NCBI RefSeq assembly: GCF_004310295.1
Contig: NZ_SISB01000005.1
Span: 1 to 64,000, forward strand
Source: Pseudomonas sp. BGI-2
GTDB taxonomy: Bacteria > Pseudomonadota > Gammaproteobacteria > Pseudomonadales > Pseudomonadaceae
Reading direction: 5' to 3'
DNA: 64,000 nucleotides
A model generated the notes under the pieces. That model was not told the DNA's origin. It made no database searches and worked only from the letters and a program-made list of their open reading frames with translations. A program made the position numbers and the translations under genes. Positions 1 to 9,062 of the stretch are shown here, in pieces. Numbering within the stretch: the stretch's first letter is position 1; each line of letters starts with the position of its first letter.

Positions 1-60
1 CGTCATACTAAACCAAGTAGCGCGTCGGGAGCGTCATATTTGTATAAGGGACGGTGCCCC

Positions 61-2478
61 ATGAGCGACCAGCAAGAATTCCCCGAAGACCCGAGCGAAT
101 ACGCCGACCCAGAGAACGCCGAACACCACTCCACCGGCAAAGGCCTCGCCCTGCCCGGCCAGAACCTGCCGGACAAGGTCTACATCATCCCGATCCACAA
201 CCGCCCGTTCTTCCCGGCTCAAGTGCTGCCGGTCATCGTCAATGAAGAACCCTGGGCCGAAACCCTCGACCTGGTCAGCAAATCCGACCACCACTCCCTG
301 GCCCTGTTCTACATGGACACGCCCCAGGAAGACCCGCGCCATTTCGACACCTCGGCCCTGCCGCTGTACGGCACGCTGGTCAAGGTGCACCACGCCAGTC
401 GCGAAAACGGCAAACTGCAATTCGTCGCCCAAGGCCTGACTCGCGTACGCATTCGCAGCTGGCTCAAACACCATCGCCCGCCGTACCTGGTGGAAGTCGA
501 ATACCCGCACCAGCCCACCGAGCCGACCGACGAGGTCAAGGCCTACGGCATGGCGCTGATCAACGCGATCAAGGAACTGCTGCCGCTCAACCCGCTGTAC
601 AGCGAAGAGCTGAAGAATTACCTCAACCGCTTCAGCCCCAACGATCCGTCGCCGCTGACCGATTTCGCCGCCGCCCTGACCTCGGCCACCGGCAACGATC
701 TGCAGGAAGTGCTCGATTGCGTACCCATGCTCAAGCGCATGGAAAAAGTCCTGCCGATGCTGCGCAAGGAAGTCGAAGTCGCGCGCTTGCAGAAAGAAAT
801 TTCCGCCGAAGTTAACCGCAAGATCGGCGAGCATCAGCGCGAGTTCTTCCTCAAGGAACAACTCAAGGTCATCCAGCAAGAGCTGGGCCTGACCAAAGAC
901 GACCGCAGCGCCGACATCGAACAGTTCGAGCAACGCCTCACTGGCAAAGTGCTGCCGCCCCAGGCGCAAAAACGCATCGAAGAAGAAATGAACAAGCTGT
1001 CAATCCTCGAGACCGGTTCGCCGGAGTACGCGGTCACCCGCAACTACCTCGACTGGGCGACCTCGGTGCCGTGGGGCGTGTTTGGCGAGGACAAACTCGA
1101 CCTCAAACACGCACGCAAGGTGCTCGACAAACATCACGCCGGCCTCGACGACATCAAGGACCGCATCCTCGAATTCCTCGCCGTCGGTGCTTATAAAGGC
1201 GAGATCAGCGGTTCCATCGTCTTGCTGGTCGGCCCGCCGGGCGTGGGTAAAACCAGCGTCGGCAAGTCCATCGCCGAATCCCTCGGCCGGCCGTTCTACC
1301 GCTTCAGCCTCGGCGGCATGCGCGACGAAGCCGAGATCAAGGGCCACCGCCGCACCTACATCGGCGCGCAACCGGGCAAACTCGTGCAGGCGTTGAAAGA
1401 CGTCGAAGTGATGAACCCGGTGATCATGCTCGACGAGATCGACAAGATGGGCCAAAGCTACCAAGGCGACCCGGCCTCGGCGCTGCTGGAAACCCTCGAC
1501 CCGGAACAGAACGTCGAATTCCTCGATCACTACCTGGACCTGCGTCTGGATCTGTCGAAAGTGCTGTTCGTCTGCACCGCCAACACCCTAGACTCGATCC
1601 CCGGCCCGTTGCTGGACCGGATGGAAGTGATTCGCCTGTCGGGTTACATCACCGAAGAAAAAATCGCCATCGCCAAGCGTCACCTGTGGCCCAAGCAGCT
1701 GGAAAAGGCCGGCGTGTCCAAGGGCAGCCTGAGCATCAGCGACAGCGCGTTGAAGGCATTGATCGACGGTTATGCCCGTGAAGCCGGGGTGCGCCAGTTG
1801 GAAAAACAATTGGGCAAACTGGTGCGCAAAGCCGTGGTGAAATTGATCGACGAGCCGAAAGCGGTGATCAAAATTGCCCCGAAAGACCTCGAAGCCTCAC
1901 TCGGCCATCCTGTGTTCCGCAACGAACAAGTGCTGTCCGGCACCGGCGTCATCACGGGGCTGGCCTGGACCAGCATGGGTGGCGCGACCTTGCCAATCGA
2001 AGCCACGCGCATCCACACGCTCAACCGTGGCTTCAAACTCACCGGGCAATTGGGCGAAGTGATGAAAGAGTCGGCGGAAATCGCCTACAGCTATGTCAGC
2101 TCGAACCTTAAGTCGTTTGGCGGTGATCCGAAATTCTTCGACGAGGCCTTCGTCCACCTGCACGTCCCGGAAGGCGCGACCCCGAAAGACGGGCCGAGCG
2201 CCGGCGTGACCATGGCCAGCGCCCTGCTCTCCCTCGCCCGCAACCAGCCGCCGAAAAAAGGCGTGGCCATGACGGGAGAACTGACGCTGACCGGGCATGT
2301 ACTGCCGATTGGCGGGGTGCGTGAGAAGGTGATCGCGGCGCGGCGGCAGAAGATTTTTGAGTTGATTCTGCCGGAGCCTAACCGTGGAAGCTTTGACGAA
2401 CTGCCGGATTATCTGAAGGAAGGGATTACCGTGCACTTTGCCAAGCGGTTTGCGGATGTGGCGAAAGTGCTTTTCTGA
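61..2478 (+). CDS. lon: ATP-dependent protease La (Lon), 805 aa
   Basis: Cytosolic AAA+ serine protease that unfolds and degrades misfolded and regulatory proteins. Domains in order: N-terminal LON substrate-binding domain (about residues 45-245), helical linker, AAA+ module with Walker A GPPGVGKT at 391-398 and Walker B VIMLDEID, and a C-terminal peptidase domain. The catalytic dyad is visible: Ser713 in KDGPSAGVT and Lys756 in GGVREKV. I start at ATG 61 (MSDQQEF) because an AAGGGA box lies about 9 nt upstream; an in-frame ATG at 40 would only add seven residues. Length is normal for bacterial Lon. It stands alone, not next to clpX, so it is probably the second Lon copy that many pseudomonads carry (family knowledge, not shown here). 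Confidence 0.95.
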   Translation: MSDQQEFPEDPSEYADPENAEHHSTGKGLALPGQNLPDKVYIIPIHNRPFFPAQVLPVIVNEEPWAETLDLVSKSDHHSLALFYMDTPQEDPRHFDTSALPLYGTLVKVHHASRENGKLQFVAQGLTRVRIRSWLKHHRPPYLVEVEYPHQPTEPTDEVKAYGMALINAIKELLPLNPLYSEELKNYLNRFSPNDPSPLTDFAAALTSATGNDLQEVLDCVPMLKRMEKVLPMLRKEVEVARLQKEISAEVNRKIGEHQREFFLKEQLKVIQQELGLTKDDRSADIEQFEQRLTGKVLPPQAQKRIEEEMNKLSILETGSPEYAVTRNYLDWATSVPWGVFGEDKLDLKHARKVLDKHHAGLDDIKDRILEFLAVGAYKGEISGSIVLLVGPPGVGKTSVGKSIAESLGRPFYRFSLGGMRDEAEIKGHRRTYIGAQPGKLVQALKDVEVMNPVIMLDEIDKMGQSYQGDPASALLETLDPEQNVEFLDHYLDLRLDLSKVLFVCTANTLDSIPGPLLDRMEVIRLSGYITEEKIAIAKRHLWPKQLEKAGVSKGSLSISDSALKALIDGYAREAGVRQLEKQLGKLVRKAVVKLIDEPKAVIKIAPKDLEASLGHPVFRNEQVLSGTGVITGLAWTSMGGATLPIEATRIHTLNRGFKLTGQLGEVMKESAEIAYSYVSSNLKSFGGDPKFFDEAFVHLHVPEGATPKDGPSAGVTMASALLSLARNQPPKKGVAMTGELTLTGHVLPIGGVREKVIAARRQKIFELILPEPNRGSFDELPDYLKEGITVHFAKRFADVAKVLF

Positions 2479-2557
2479 TGTCATCGCATGCTGTCGACTC
2501 AGGTGGGCAGCATTTTGTTTATATCAGCATAATTTATATTCGAAAAAGCTCTTAACA

Positions 2558-2603
2558 ACTGTCATTTATGACAGTAGATGCGCTTTCCTGCCATGCATAT
2601 ATT
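2558..2603 (+). promoter_or_regulatory. Lux-box-like palindrome and -10 upstream of the 2650 gene
   Basis: The palindrome ACTGTCATTTATGACAGT (2558-2575) is followed 23 nt after its 16-bp core by TATATT (2598-2603), and the start codon lies 75 nt after the core. It fits CT-N12-AG, the spacing described for las/rhl boxes bound by LuxR-family activators. The same layout occurs at 4313-4357. The assignment to a LuxR-type regulator is inference. Confidence 0.55.
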
Positions 2604-2649
2604 ACGGACGTCAATTCGGAATCATGGTTAAACTCAGGAAGAGCAAATA

Positions 2650-3096
2650 ATGACTAACTCCCCAGAAACTCTACAAGTGGCCAATGGACTTTGGTCTTTC
2701 CATATCGATGACGATAATATTTTTTTTGCGAGTGTGCTGCGCGGCGCTATCTGGAACAATATGGTCGAGCTAAGAGGACTTCACAGCTGGAACGACAATG
2801 CATCAAGTAACCACATTGATTTTACGATTGAATTAAAAGACAGGATTCTTGGCAATGGAAAACAAGATCTGCCGGAGAATGGACACTATCTCTACCCGGT
2901 AGACAACGAGCTGATAAAAGTCATCTATCGCGGCAACAAAAATGGTGAAATCTTTGAGGGAACTGCACAGCATGGAGAAATAACCATCTGCCACGATACA
3001 ACAAAACAGCTTTACTACGGTCATTTAAGTATTCAATTCTTGGTTGGCCAAACATCGCGCAATATCAAAAGCGTGTTCGGCATCAGTATCCCCTAA
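2650..3096 (+). CDS. Hypothetical protein, 148 aa, AT-rich
   Basis: Not recognised. A good ribosome site (AGGAAGAG, 2636-2643) precedes the ATG. The protein is soluble in appearance: no signal peptide or membrane segment, alternating hydrophobic/polar stretches typical of beta strands, and a central Y-rich stretch. It is visibly more AT-rich than its neighbours, which suggests transfer. Its promoter carries the same palindrome and spacing as the gene at 4403. The C-terminal halves of the two products show a loosely similar pattern (a GxY segment, then an F-x4-G-x-I/F-T segment, then K-x-Y/H-Y), so distant paralogy is possible but unproven. Confidence 0.7.
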   Translation: MTNSPETLQVANGLWSFHIDDDNIFFASVLRGAIWNNMVELRGLHSWNDNASSNHIDFTIELKDRILGNGKQDLPENGHYLYPVDNELIKVIYRGNKNGEIFEGTAQHGEITICHDTTKQLYYGHLSIQFLVGQTSRNIKSVFGISIP

Positions 3097-3227
3097 GCGT
3101 TAATAATAATGTCGCTCACCTGATACTTGCGACATCCGTCGCAGGTATTTGGCGTGCTACCAATTAGCATTTGGACTTACATCGGGTAAGCTCACCGTTC
3201 GTCGTGAACGCCGGAGCCGCTGACCCT

Positions 3228-3620
3228 ATGTCCCCCACTCGCCTGTTTGTCCCCCTCGCCCTCTCCCTGCTGGCCGCGTGCTCCACGCAACCGAAGCAGA
3301 ACCTGACCGTGGAAAAACAAAGCGAATGCCCGGTACAAATGCGCAGCGGACAGAACCTGATCCTGACCCTGCCTAGCAGCCCGACCACGGGTTATCGCTG
3401 GGCGATCCAGGATTCGGCCGGTGGCGTGCTGCATGCGCTCAGCCCCGAGGTGTACAGCAACCCGGAAGACGCCGGCATCGTGGGCAGTGCCGGCCTTTCG
3501 ACCTGGCGCTTTCAGGCGTTTGCCGTCGGTACGGGCCGCTTGCGTTTGACCTATTCACAGCCCTGGGCACCGGAAGTGCCGGCAGTGAAAACCTTCGACT
3601 GCGCGATCGCGGTTAACTGA
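3228..3620 (+). CDS. Chagasin-family (I42) cysteine protease inhibitor lipoprotein, 130 aa
   Basis: Predicted lipoprotein inhibitor of papain-like cysteine proteases. The N-terminus MSPTRLFVPLALSLLAAC is a lipoprotein signal with lipobox LAAC (Cys18). All three inhibitory loops of the chagasin fold can be seen: SPTTGYRW (the NPTTGY-like loop), GIVGSAGLSTWRF (the glycine-rich loop), and SQPWAPE (the RPW-like loop). I chose ATG 3228 because it gives the signal peptide directly; upstream in-frame codons only add a non-signal extension. The next gene starts 2 nt after the stop, so the two are probably co-transcribed. Whether the target is a host, predator or self protease cannot be told from sequence. 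Confidence 0.85.
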   Translation: MSPTRLFVPLALSLLAACSTQPKQNLTVEKQSECPVQMRSGQNLILTLPSSPTTGYRWAIQDSAGGVLHALSPEVYSNPEDAGIVGSAGLSTWRFQAFAVGTGRLRLTYSQPWAPEVPAVKTFDCAIAVN

Positions 3621-3622
3621 TC

Positions 3623-4273
3623 GTGGGCTGGCTGATTCTGGCGCTGATGGGCGCGGTGACCTTTCTGTATGGCTTGAGCGTGCATGCCGCGCTGCTCTGC
3701 CTGCTGGTCAAACCTTTGCCGGTGTTGGCCTTGCTCGGCTGGTTGCACGACGCACCGCCCAGTGAGTACCGGCGCTGGATCAGCCTGGGATTGATTTTCT
3801 CCCTGCTTGGCGATGTGTTGCTGGCATGGCCGGGGGATTTGTTTGTGTTCGGCCTCGGAGCATTTTTGGTCGCCCACCTGGCCTATCTGAAAGCCTATTT
3901 GAGCGATTGCCGGCGGCTGGCGTTGTTGCCATTGCTGATTGCCCTGGGTGTTGGCGCGGTGTTGCTGGGGATTTTGATTTCCCGCGGACTGGGCCCATTG
4001 TTGATCCCGGTGATTGTTTACGGTCTGGCCATCAGCGCGATGCTCTGGCGGGCGCTGGCCCGACTCGGGACCGAAGTGCCCAAAGGCTCGGCGCTACTGG
4101 CGGCAGCCGGTGCGGTGGCGTTTGTGTTTTCCGATAGCGTGATCGGCATCAACCGTTTCGTATCACCATTCGCCGCCGCGCCATACATCATCATCCTCAG
4201 CTACTGGTTGGGACAATGGGGTATCGCCGCCTCGGCATTTAATACGAGTGCTCAACTTAGCCATACTTCATAA
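3623..4273 (+). CDS. YhhN/TMEM86-family membrane protein, 216 aa
   Basis: Integral inner-membrane protein with about eight hydrophobic helices. The family includes the lysoplasmalogenase TMEM86B; bacterial members are mostly uncharacterised. Motifs seen: GLIFSLLGDVLLAW and the C-terminal VFSDSVIGINRF, whose conserved acidic residues (GDxxL and SDxxI) define the family. The start is GTG 3623, two bases after the stop of the inhibitor gene, implying translational coupling. No terminator is obvious after the stop, and the following 40 bases are AT-rich. Confidence 0.8.
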   Translation: MGWLILALMGAVTFLYGLSVHAALLCLLVKPLPVLALLGWLHDAPPSEYRRWISLGLIFSLLGDVLLAWPGDLFVFGLGAFLVAHLAYLKAYLSDCRRLALLPLLIALGVGAVLLGILISRGLGPLLIPVIVYGLAISAMLWRALARLGTEVPKGSALLAAAGAVAFVFSDSVIGINRFVSPFAAAPYIIILSYWLGQWGIAASAFNTSAQLSHTS

Positions 4274-4312
4274 CCATAAAACCCGCAACCTATATCATAA
4301 CGTTATAAAAAC

Positions 4313-4357
4313 CTGTCAGATCTGACAGTAGCTCGAATCTTCATTCTTTCTTAGTAT
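4313..4357 (+). promoter_or_regulatory. Lux-box-like palindrome and -10 upstream of the 4403 gene
   Basis: The perfect 16-bp palindrome CTGTCAGATCTGACAG (4313-4328) is followed after exactly 23 nt by TAGTAT (4352-4357), and the gene starts 74 nt after the palindrome. Its AGATCT centre and CT-N12-AG ends match lux-type boxes. The 2558 site shares the half-sites, the trailing TAG and both spacings. Confidence 0.6.
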
Positions 4358-4402
4358 TCAGTGGCCTTATCCAACTACACATCTAATACAAGGAAGACCA
4401 TC

Positions 4403-4897
4403 ATGAGCTTTTTCAAAAGCAAAAATACAATTTCTGCCAACACTGCAGAACCCGTCATCACCGTTAGTGCTGAAACACTTGCCACGATTTCTGGCCGAGT
4501 GAAGTTCGAGAGCCAAATTGTTGAGTACGCAGCCGATCCCGCGAGTAATCAGATTGCGCTGGTAACCCGCGCAAATACTCAGGACTATTCGCATCGAAGT
4601 AAAAAAGGCCTGGTGCTCGTATTCGATAAAAATATTAAATCCGGTACCTATCCTGTTACCGATACGGGCTTTCCTTTCGAAGATGCCTATTACTTTGAAA
4701 CGGGGACCATCCCAGGCTTCACTACTTCTTTCACATTCAAACCAAAAAGCGGAACTTTCACTGTAGAGGCCATTGAGGCTAGCCCCGAGAAATTGCATTA
4801 CCAAATCGGCTTTGATTTCAAGGGTGTCGATGAGCGTAACCGTGAGCTAAAAATCGCCGGCAAATCCACTTACATCGTATTCCTGCAACCGCAGTAA
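4403..4897 (+). CDS. Hypothetical protein, 164 aa
   Basis: Not recognised. ATG 4403 has AAGGAAG just upstream. There is no signal peptide or transmembrane helix; the sequence is rich in Thr, Ser and alternating hydrophobic residues and is probably a beta-rich soluble protein. Recognisable segments include GTYPVTDTGFPFEDAYYFETG and FTFKPKSGTFTVEAI. It shares promoter architecture with the 2650 gene, so the two probably answer to the same regulator. Base composition is more AT-rich than cmoA next door. Function unknown. Confidence 0.7.
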   Translation: MSFFKSKNTISANTAEPVITVSAETLATISGRVKFESQIVEYAADPASNQIALVTRANTQDYSHRSKKGLVLVFDKNIKSGTYPVTDTGFPFEDAYYFETGTIPGFTTSFTFKPKSGTFTVEAIEASPEKLHYQIGFDFKGVDERNRELKIAGKSTYIVFLQPQ

Positions 4898-5054
4898 TCA
4901 GCGTTAAATCATGAATGGCCAGGCCGAACGAGTCGAGCTTGGTCATTCAGCTTTCCTCAAAGCGCTCTGCCACGTTTTATCAGACAACCCAAGCATCCCC
5001 GCGCCACTTTGGCTAAAATGCCGGCCTTTTCCATCGACACCGCCGGAAACCGCC

Positions 5055-5798
5055 GTGAGCAAAGACCCCGATCGCCTTTTCGCCCAGCCTTTGGCCCAGG
5101 TGCCTGACTTCGCCTTTAACGAGGACGTGGTGCGGGTGTTCCCGGACATGATCAAGCGCTCGGTGCCGGGTTATCCGACCATCGTTGAGAACCTCGGCGT
5201 GCTCGCTGCGCAATTCGCCCAGCCCAACAGCGTGCTCTACGACCTCGGCTCGTCCCTGGGTGCCGTGACTCAAGCGTTGCGCCGTCATGTGCGCACCGAC
5301 GGTTGCCGCGTCATCGCTGTGGATAACTCTGCGGCGATGGTCGAACGCTGCCGCGAATACCTCAACGGTCAGGACTCGATGTTCCAGGAGTTGCTGCCGG
5401 TGGAGGTGATCGAAGGCGACATCCTCGCCCTCGACTTCCAGCCAGCCTCGGTGGTGGCGCTGAACTTCACCCTGCAATTCATCGCCCCTGACCAGCGCAC
5501 CGCCCTGCTCTCACGCATCCGTCAGTCGCTGTTGCCCGGCGGCGCGTTAATCCTCTCGGAGAAGCTGCGTTTCAACGACCCCGAAGAACATGCGCTGCTT
5601 ACCGACCTGCACGTCGCGTTCAAACGCGCCAACGGCTACAGCGAACTGGAAATCGCCCAGAAGCGCAGCGCCATCGAAAACGTCATGAAGCCCGACAGCC
5701 TCGAAGAACATCGCGAGCGCCTGTTGGCTGCCGGGTTCTCGAAAGTCGTGCCGTGGTTCCAGTGTCTTAACTTTGCCTCGTTGATTGCCTTGCCATGA
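5055..5798 (+). CDS. cmoA: Carboxy-S-adenosyl-L-methionine synthase CmoA, 247 aa
   Basis: Makes carboxy-SAM from SAM and prephenate, the donor that CmoB uses for 5-carboxymethoxyuridine at wobble position 34 of tRNAs. Class I methyltransferase fold: the SAM-binding glycine motif is [12 protein letters not shown], followed by [14 protein letters not shown] and a conserved NFTLQFI segment. I start at GTG 5055 ([11 protein letters not shown]), which gives the usual family length; the frame is open upstream to 4911 but that part does not look like CmoA. The stop overlaps the cmoB start by 4 bp (ATGA), so the pair is translationally coupled. Confidence 0.93.
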   Translation: MSKDPDRLFAQPLAQVPDFAFNEDVVRVFPDMIKRSVPGYPTIVENLGVLAAQFAQPNSVLYDLGSSLGAVTQALRRHVRTDGCRVIAVDNSAAMVERCREYLNGQDSMFQELLPVEVIEGDILALDFQPASVVALNFTLQFIAPDQRTALLSRIRQSLLPGGALILSEKLRFNDPEEHALLTDLHVAFKRANGYSELEIAQKRSAIENVMKPDSLEEHRERLLAAGFSKVVPWFQCLNFASLIALP

Positions 5799-6751
5799 TT
5801 GATCTGTCCCCCCTCGCCCGCCGTCTGGCTGGCACCCCGCTGGCCGAATGGGCCAACACCCTGCAAGCGCAACTCGACAAGAAAATGGAAAAGGGTCACG
5901 GCGATCTGGAGCGCTGGCAAAGTGCGCTGGACGCTTTGCCGAAGATTCAGCCAAGCGAAGTCGACTTGTTGAATGGCCTGACGCTGGACACCGATTGCGA
6001 CGTTGAGACCCGTGCGCAAATGCGTACTGCGCTGATGGGGTTGTCGCCGTGGCGCAAAGGGCCGTTCGATCTGTTTGGCGTGCATGTCGACACGGAATGG
6101 CGTTCGGACTGGAAGTGGTCACGGGTGGCTCCGCATCTGGACCTGAAGGGCAAACGCATCCTTGATGTCGGTTGCGGCAACGGTTACTACATGTGGCGCA
6201 TGCTCGGTGCCGGCGCCGACAGCGTGATCGGTGTCGACCCGAACTGGCTGTTCTTCTGCCAGTTCCAGGCGGTGCAGCGTTACTTGTCAGAACCCAATGC
6301 CTGGCACCTGCCCTTCCCTTTCGAAGACCTGCCGCCAAACATGGAAGGCTTCGACACGGTGTTTTCCATGGGTGTGTTCTACCACCGTCGTTCGCCGATC
6401 GAGCATTTGCTGGCGCTGAAGGACTGCCTGGTCAAGGGTGGTGAGTTGGTGCTGGAGACGCTGGTGATTGAAGGCGATCAGCAGCAGGTGCTGGTGCCGG
6501 ACGACCGTTATGCGCAGATGCGTAACGTGTGGTTCTTGCCGTCGGTGCCGGCGCTGGAATTGTGGTTGCGCCGCGCCGGGTTTACGGATGTTCGCTGTGT
6601 CGACGTGAGCGTGACCACGGTCGAAGAACAGCGCGGGACGGAGTGGATGAAGTATCAGTCGCTCAGCGATTTCCTGGATCCCGAGGATCACAGCAAGACA
6701 GTTGAAGGGCTGCCGGCGCCGATGCGGGCCGTCATTGTCGCTCGAAAATAA
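5795..6751 (+). CDS. cmoB: tRNA U34 carboxymethyltransferase CmoB, 318 aa
   Basis: Transfers the carboxymethyl group of carboxy-SAM to 5-hydroxyuridine-34 of tRNA. Seen: an N-terminal alpha domain with the signature [18 protein letters not shown], a SAM-binding motif [18 protein letters not shown], and the [12 protein letters not shown] motif that distinguishes CmoB from ordinary methyltransferases. Length is typical. The start overlaps cmoA by 4 bp. The gene is followed by a short palindrome and a REP pair before tadA on the other strand. Confidence 0.95.
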   Translation: MIDLSPLARRLAGTPLAEWANTLQAQLDKKMEKGHGDLERWQSALDALPKIQPSEVDLLNGLTLDTDCDVETRAQMRTALMGLSPWRKGPFDLFGVHVDTEWRSDWKWSRVAPHLDLKGKRILDVGCGNGYYMWRMLGAGADSVIGVDPNWLFFCQFQAVQRYLSEPNAWHLPFPFEDLPPNMEGFDTVFSMGVFYHRRSPIEHLLALKDCLVKGGELVLETLVIEGDQQQVLVPDDRYAQMRNVWFLPSVPALELWLRRAGFTDVRCVDVSVTTVEEQRGTEWMKYQSLSDFLDPEDHSKTVEGLPAPMRAVIVARK

Positions 6752-6758
6752 AACACCA

Positions 6759-6778
6759 ATCTCCTATCCATAGGAGAT
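6759..6778. repeat. Perfect 9-bp inverted repeat after cmoB
   Basis: ATCTCCTAT-CC-ATAGGAGAT, eight bases after the cmoB stop and directly before a REP pair. It lacks a T-run, so it is not a classical terminator, but it could stabilise the cmoAB transcript 3' end. Confidence 0.5.
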
Positions 6779-6780
6779 CC

Positions 6781-6874
6781 CCTGTAGGAGTGAGCCTGCT
6801 CGCGATAACGGTGTGTCAGTCGACATCACTATTGACTGATACTCCGCTATCGCGAGCAGGCTCACTCCTACAGG
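6781..6874. repeat. REP pair (BIME) between cmoB and tadA
   Basis: Two head-to-head 27-bp copies (6781-6807 and 6848-6874) are exact reverse complements containing TGTAGGAGTGAGCCTGCTCG. They lie between convergent genes, a usual location for Pseudomonas REP elements. Confidence 0.85.
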
Positions 6875-6884
6875 GGTTGGGTGT

Positions 6885-7382
6885 TCAGTCTGTTGGTTTG
6901 GCGCGCCGGGCCTTGAAGAATTCGCTTAACACCGCCCCGCACTCCTCCGCCAACACCCCGCCTTCAAACAACACTCGGTGATTCAAGAATCCCTGAGTGA
7001 AAAACTGCCCCTGACTCTGCACGATCCCCGCTTTCGGCTCCAGAGCGCCATACACCACCCGCGCAATCCGCGAATGCACGATCAGCCCGGCGCACATGCT
7101 GCACGGCTCAAGGGTCACGTACAGCGTGCTGCCCGGCAGGCGATAGTTGCTGGCGGCCAACGCTGCGGCGCGGATCGCGACCATCTCGGCATGAGCGCTC
7201 GGGTCGTGGCCGCTGATCGGGCAATTGAAGCCTCGACCGACGATCTCGCCGTTTTGCACCAGCACCGCGCCCACGGGCACTTCACCCAGCGCCGCGCCTT
7301 GTGCGGCCAGGGCCAGTGCTTCGCGCATGAAGTCGCGGTCGCGGCTGCGGTCGATGATCGCGGCGGGACGTATCTGACGCAT
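6885..7382 (-). CDS. tadA: tRNA-specific adenosine deaminase TadA, 165 aa
   Basis: Deaminates A34 to inosine in tRNA-Arg(ACG). It is a zinc-dependent cytidine-deaminase-fold enzyme: the catalytic HAE motif is in DPSAHAEMVAIRAAA, and the zinc cysteines are in PCSMCAG. The RNA-binding C-terminal helix is present (LSEFFKARRAKPTD). I start at MRQIRP (7382), whose ATG overlaps the stop of the upstream multicopper oxidase gene by one base (TGATG); longer in-frame extensions lie inside that gene. Translation is therefore probably coupled to the oxidase. Confidence 0.93.
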   Translation of the reverse strand: MRQIRPAAIIDRSRDRDFMREALALAAQGAALGEVPVGAVLVQNGEIVGRGFNCPISGHDPSAHAEMVAIRAAALAASNYRLPGSTLYVTLEPCSMCAGLIVHSRIARVVYGALEPKAGIVQSQGQFFTQGFLNHRVLFEGGVLAEECGAVLSEFFKARRAKPTD

Positions 7383-8758
7383 CAGGCCACCTCGATGGCG
7401 GCCATCAGGCCGGTTTCCATGTGGTCGATCACATGGCAATGGAACATCCATACGCCGGGGTTATCCGCCACCAACGCGACTTGTGCGCGCTCGTTCTTGC
7501 CGAGCAGGTAAGTGTCGGTGAAGTACGGAATGACCTTGTGCCGGTTCGAGGCGATGACCTTGAAACTCATGCCGTGCAGATGAATCGGGTGCTGATACTG
7601 AGTCATGTTCTTCAATTCAAAAATGTAGCTCTTGCCCTTCTCGAGCTTGGCAATCGGGCGGTCGGCGCAGGTCTTGTCCGTGATGTCCCAAGCCTTGCCG
7701 TTAATTTGCCACAAGCTTGGTGGCCTACCGTTTTCGACGTTGACCGACACCGAGCCCACCCATTCGAAATTGAAGTTGAGTTTCTCGGCATTGGCCAGGT
7801 CCGGCTCGGCCACCGGGTTGGCAGGCAGTGCGGGCGGCCATTCAGTGGGTGCCTCAGTGTTCGCCACCGAACGGAACGTACCCAGACGAACCGGACCGTT
7901 GCGCAAGGATAATTCTACACCGGCGGGCGGTGCCTTGATCGCCAGGCAGATGCGCATGCCCGGGCCGAGCCAGTATTCCTTGCCCATTGGGCGCGGCTCC
8001 ACGGGATTGCCGTCCAGCGCATAGATCTGCGCTTCGACGCCGGGAATGTTGAGGCGATAGGTCAGCGTGTTATCGAGGTTGAGCAGGCGCACGCGGGTAA
8101 TTTGCCCGGCGGGCAGGTCGATCACCGCTTGCGAGACACCGTTGATGGTCGACAGGCGCCCCGCCGTGCCACCACGGGCGGCTTCGCGAGGAATGCTGAA
8201 GGCCACGAACGCGCCCTCTTCGTCGACGTGCCAGCTCTTGAGGCTCAGGGTTTTCTCGTACTTGAAACCGGTGGGCTCGCGCTCTTCGATAATCAGCGGG
8301 CCGACAAGGCCGCGGCCGAGTTCTTCGCTGCTGTTGACGTGCGGGTGATACCAGTAGCTACCGGCGTCTGGCACGCGGAATTTGTAGTCGAAGTATTCGC
8401 CCGGCAATACCGGAAGCTGCGATACATAGGGCACGCCGTCCATTTCCAGTGGCAGGCGGATGCCGTGCCAGTGAATGGTGGTCGCCACCGGCAGATGGTT
8501 GAGGAAGCGCACCCGCAGCCATTCGCCCTGACGAACCCGCAGTTCAGTGCCCGGCGCCGACGGACCGAACGCCCAGGCCTCGGTCTTGTGCCCGGCGACC
8601 AGTTCGACGTCCAGCGGTGCTGCGATCAGCTCATAGTCATGGCCGGCGTCAGCGTCGGCCATCTTGCCCAGCCAGTACCTCGACGCGCCCCCCGCCCCGA
8701 CACCAACGACAACAAGACCGGCCAGGCCACCGAGGATTTGGCGACGGGTAAAGGACAT
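7382..8758 (-). CDS. Multicopper oxidase, Tat-type export signal, 458 aa
   Basis: Periplasmic copper oxidase of the CueO/CopA-like class. The N-terminus SFTRRQILGGLAGLVVVGVG has a twin-arginine signal. All four copper-ligand clusters are visible: HWHG, YWYHPHVN, HPIHLHG and HCHVIDHMETGLM; the last supplies the type 1 Cys and an axial Met. Three cupredoxin domains are expected at this length. ATG 8758 is chosen because it places the Tat motif at residues 4-6. There is no methionine-rich insertion like that of CueO, so a role in copper tolerance is plausible but not shown. Overlaps tadA downstream. Confidence 0.9.
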   Translation of the reverse strand: MSFTRRQILGGLAGLVVVGVGAGGASRYWLGKMADADAGHDYELIAAPLDVELVAGHKTEAWAFGPSAPGTELRVRQGEWLRVRFLNHLPVATTIHWHGIRLPLEMDGVPYVSQLPVLPGEYFDYKFRVPDAGSYWYHPHVNSSEELGRGLVGPLIIEEREPTGFKYEKTLSLKSWHVDEEGAFVAFSIPREAARGGTAGRLSTINGVSQAVIDLPAGQITRVRLLNLDNTLTYRLNIPGVEAQIYALDGNPVEPRPMGKEYWLGPGMRICLAIKAPPAGVELSLRNGPVRLGTFRSVANTEAPTEWPPALPANPVAEPDLANAEKLNFNFEWVGSVSVNVENGRPPSLWQINGKAWDITDKTCADRPIAKLEKGKSYIFELKNMTQYQHPIHLHGMSFKVIASNRHKVIPYFTDTYLLGKNERAQVALVADNPGVWMFHCHVIDHMETGLMAAIEVA

Positions 8759-8887
8759 GAACTCAACTACCTCACGTATCAGCGACAGACCCGTGGGCCT
8801 GTAAAAGGCGAATACGATACACCTGCGGTTGAGAAACAGTAAGGGTGGGGCGGCGGATGGCCGCACTCAAAGCCTGGTTGGCAATAT

Positions 8888-9056
8888 CTGTGGTGAGGGG
8901 GCTTTTGTGGCGAGGGGATTTATCCCCGTTGGGTTGCGAAGCGACCCTAAAACCATCCACTACGGTATTTCAGATAAATCGCGCTGACCGGTTTACGACT
9001 GCTTCGTAGCCGAAAGGGGCGATGCGGCGTTCCGACGAGCCCCCTCGCCACAGGGT
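8888..9056. repeat. Inverted repeat element in the 304-bp gap between multicopper oxidase and the PTS operon
   Basis: GTGGCGAGGGGATTTATCCCC at the left and GAGCCCCCTCGCCACAGGG at the right form the outer arms of a Pseudomonas repeat of the GTGGCGAGGG class, with a partial extra copy (GTGGTGAGGGGGC) at the left edge. I see no gene in 8759-9062. Confidence 0.7.
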
Positions 9057-9062
9057 TTTCAG

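Noticed and set aside
2438..2650. 70-aa plus-strand ORF after lon
   Set aside because: Runs through the lon 3' end and the promoter of the 2650 gene; no ribosome site.
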